DNA of 7,063 nucleotides from an uncultured Mailhella sp. Its GTDB lineage: Bacteria > Desulfobacterota > Desulfovibrionia > Desulfovibrionales > Desulfovibrionaceae. Below, piece by piece: positions 6,149 to 7,063 of the stretch. The notes under the pieces were generated by a model that worked only from the letters and a program-made list of their open reading frames with translations, was not told the DNA's origin and ran no database searches. The position numbers were made by a program, and so were the translations under genes. Numbering within the stretch: position 1 is the stretch's first letter; the number at the start of each line of letters is the position of its first letter. The DNA is taken from NCBI GenBank assembly GCA_910579055.1, contig CAJTSU010000030.1, forward strand, positions 1 to 7,063. The letters run 5' to 3'.

Positions 6149-6892
6149 TCAGCCCCAGACTGCGCGTATGCACTGTGCCGCTCCGATGAAAAGACAGAGA
6201 ATGCCGATGGCTTTTTTCAGGATATGCGCGGGGATGTGCGGCGCGAGACGGTTGCCCGCAACCACCCCCAGCGCAATGGGAACGGCCACCGGGAGCAGAA
6301 GGGAAAAGTCGATATGCCCGCGCAGCAGATTTCCCGCCGACCCTGCCACGGAGGTGGCAATCTGAAAAGGCATGCCCGTGACCACGGCGGGAAAGGCGGG
6401 CATGCCCAGGGCAATCAGCAGGGGGATGGACAGCACGGGGCCGCCCGCGCCGGTAAGGCCCGCCGCCAGCCCTGCTCCCGCGCCCACGGCGGCAATGATG
6501 AGGGAACGGCGTGGCGAGGCGCTTATATTGCTGCCGGAGAATGCCCTCCATGTATGCAGCGCGCTGACGCCCGCCAGAATGATGATGCAGCCCAGCAGAA
6601 AGAGCAGCGCAGAGGCGGGAAAGCAGGCATTGAGCCAGGCTCCGGCAAAGGTGAAGGGCAGGCCGCCGAGGCAGAGAGGCATCCAGTTTTTCCGCTCCAG
6701 AACGCCCATGGCGCGGAAGTTGAGCGTACCGATGACGCCGGTAAGCAGAAAGGATGCCAGCGCCGTGGCCATGGCCGCATGCGGAGGCGCTTTTGCGAGA
6801 AGGATAATGGCCGGGATGGCAAGAATGCCTCCCATGCCGGTAAGTCCGACAATGACGCCGATGACTATGGAAAGCAGAAAAAGCAGCAGCAT
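6149..6892 (-). CDS. TauE/SafE-family membrane permease (sulfite/organosulfonate exporter-like)
   Basis: This 247-residue, very hydrophobic protein has about eight membrane segments and the twofold internal repeat of the TauE/SafE family: VGLTGMGGILAIP (15-27) in the first half is echoed by AGLTGAGGPVLSIPLL (144-159) in the second. Members are implicated in moving sulfite, sulfoacetate, taurine-related or other small anions across the inner membrane; the substrate cannot be read from sequence. I chose the ATG at 6892 because GGAG lies six bases upstream and the product then begins directly with the first membrane helix. An ATG at 6940 would add 16 non-hydrophobic residues and has no clear ribosome binding site. 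It lies 75 bases downstream of the EamA-like gene and 25 bases upstream of the Crp-like fragment, all in one direction, suggesting one transcript. Confidence 0.85.
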   Translation of the reverse strand: MLLLFLLSIVIGVIVGLTGMGGILAIPAIILLAKAPPHAAMATALASFLLTGVIGTLNFRAMGVLERKNWMPLCLGGLPFTFAGAWLNACFPASALLFLLGCIIILAGVSALHTWRAFSGSNISASPRRSLIIAAVGAGAGLAAGLTGAGGPVLSIPLLIALGMPAFPAVVTGMPFQIATSVAGSAGNLLRGHIDFSLLLPVAVPIALGVVAGNRLAPHIPAHILKKAIGILCLFIGAAQCIRAVWG

Positions 6893-6967
6893 GAAAGACT
6901 CCGTGGACGGAATACCGTGTTGCCCCGATGGAAGCGGCATACCGGCGGCATATTCTGTCAGGATGTT

Positions 6968-7063
6968 TCAGTTTTTCCGGACGAGGATCACGAGGGCGAT
7001 GCCCGCCAGAATGAGGCCCGACGATACGGCGATGCGCGGCGTCACGGCCTCTCCGAGCAGCGG
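6968..7063 (-). CDS. EamA/DMT-type transporter, C-terminal fragment (cut by window edge)
   Basis: Only the last 31 codons are present; the gene continues past the right edge. The visible end contains LLGEAVTPRIAVSSGLILAG and then a hydrophobic stretch finishing in VILVRKN before TGA at 6968-6970. The LxGE-x-(L/V)TP turn followed by a last membrane helix with GxxLI-x-AG-x-ALV is characteristic of EamA-domain drug/metabolite transporters. The substrate is unknown. It precedes the TauE/SafE gene in the same direction. Confidence 0.65.
   Translation of the reverse strand, partial: PLLGEAVTPRIAVSSGLILAGIALVILVRKN

Noticed and set aside
5566..6189. 207-codon plus-strand open frame
   Set aside because: It runs antisense through the Crp-type helix-turn-helix, which is clearly coding on the minus strand, and shows no domain of its own.
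6893..6940. Earlier start for the TauE/SafE permease
   Set aside because: No ribosome binding site upstream of the ATG at 6940, and the added residues are not family-like.

Overview
The window comes from a GC-rich, anaerobic sulfate-reducer-type bacterium, most likely a member of the Desulfovibrionaceae. The main reason is a periplasmic [NiFeSe] hydrogenase whose two subunits match, motif by motif, the HysB/HysA pair known from Desulfovibrio. The species cannot be fixed from this sequence alone.

Layout: positions 1-316 hold a non-coding leader with a sigma70-like promoter (TTGACA at 100, TAACAT at 122) and a run of strong hairpins. hysB (317-1273, + strand), the small Fe-S subunit with a Tat signal, is followed after a 150-base structured gap by hysA (1424-2935, + strand), the large catalytic subunit. 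The large subunit looks as if it ends at a TGA at 2852. That TGA sits exactly where the Ni-binding DPxxxCxxH motif needs its first (seleno)cysteine, and the frame stays open for 26 more codons to a TAA at 2933. A hairpin with GU in its loop lies just behind the TGA, as expected of a bacterial SECIS, and a clear rho-independent terminator follows at 2985-3016. I therefore annotate a 503-residue selenoprotein. This recoded stop is the central finding of the window.

Positions 3017-3441 are non-coding, with several hairpins and possible mutually exclusive leader structures. They lead into a methyl-accepting chemotaxis receptor (3442-5535, + strand; periplasmic Cache-type sensor, HAMP, signalling hairpin), which has its own terminator at about 5590-5634. 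Convergent to it on the minus strand, reading right to left, are the last 31 codons of an EamA/DMT-type transporter (6968-7063), a TauE/SafE-family permease (6149-6892) and a 99-residue protein that is only the DNA-binding half of a Crp/Fnr regulator (5824-6123).

How they fit together: HysAB oxidises or produces H2 in the periplasm, probably exchanging electrons with tetraheme cytochrome c3. The receptor could steer the cell by a periplasmic small-molecule signal, but nothing in the sequence ties it to hydrogen. The minus-strand group looks like a separate transport/regulator unit. No hydrogenase maturation genes, selenium-insertion genes, mobile elements, CRISPR arrays, tRNAs or rRNAs were seen.
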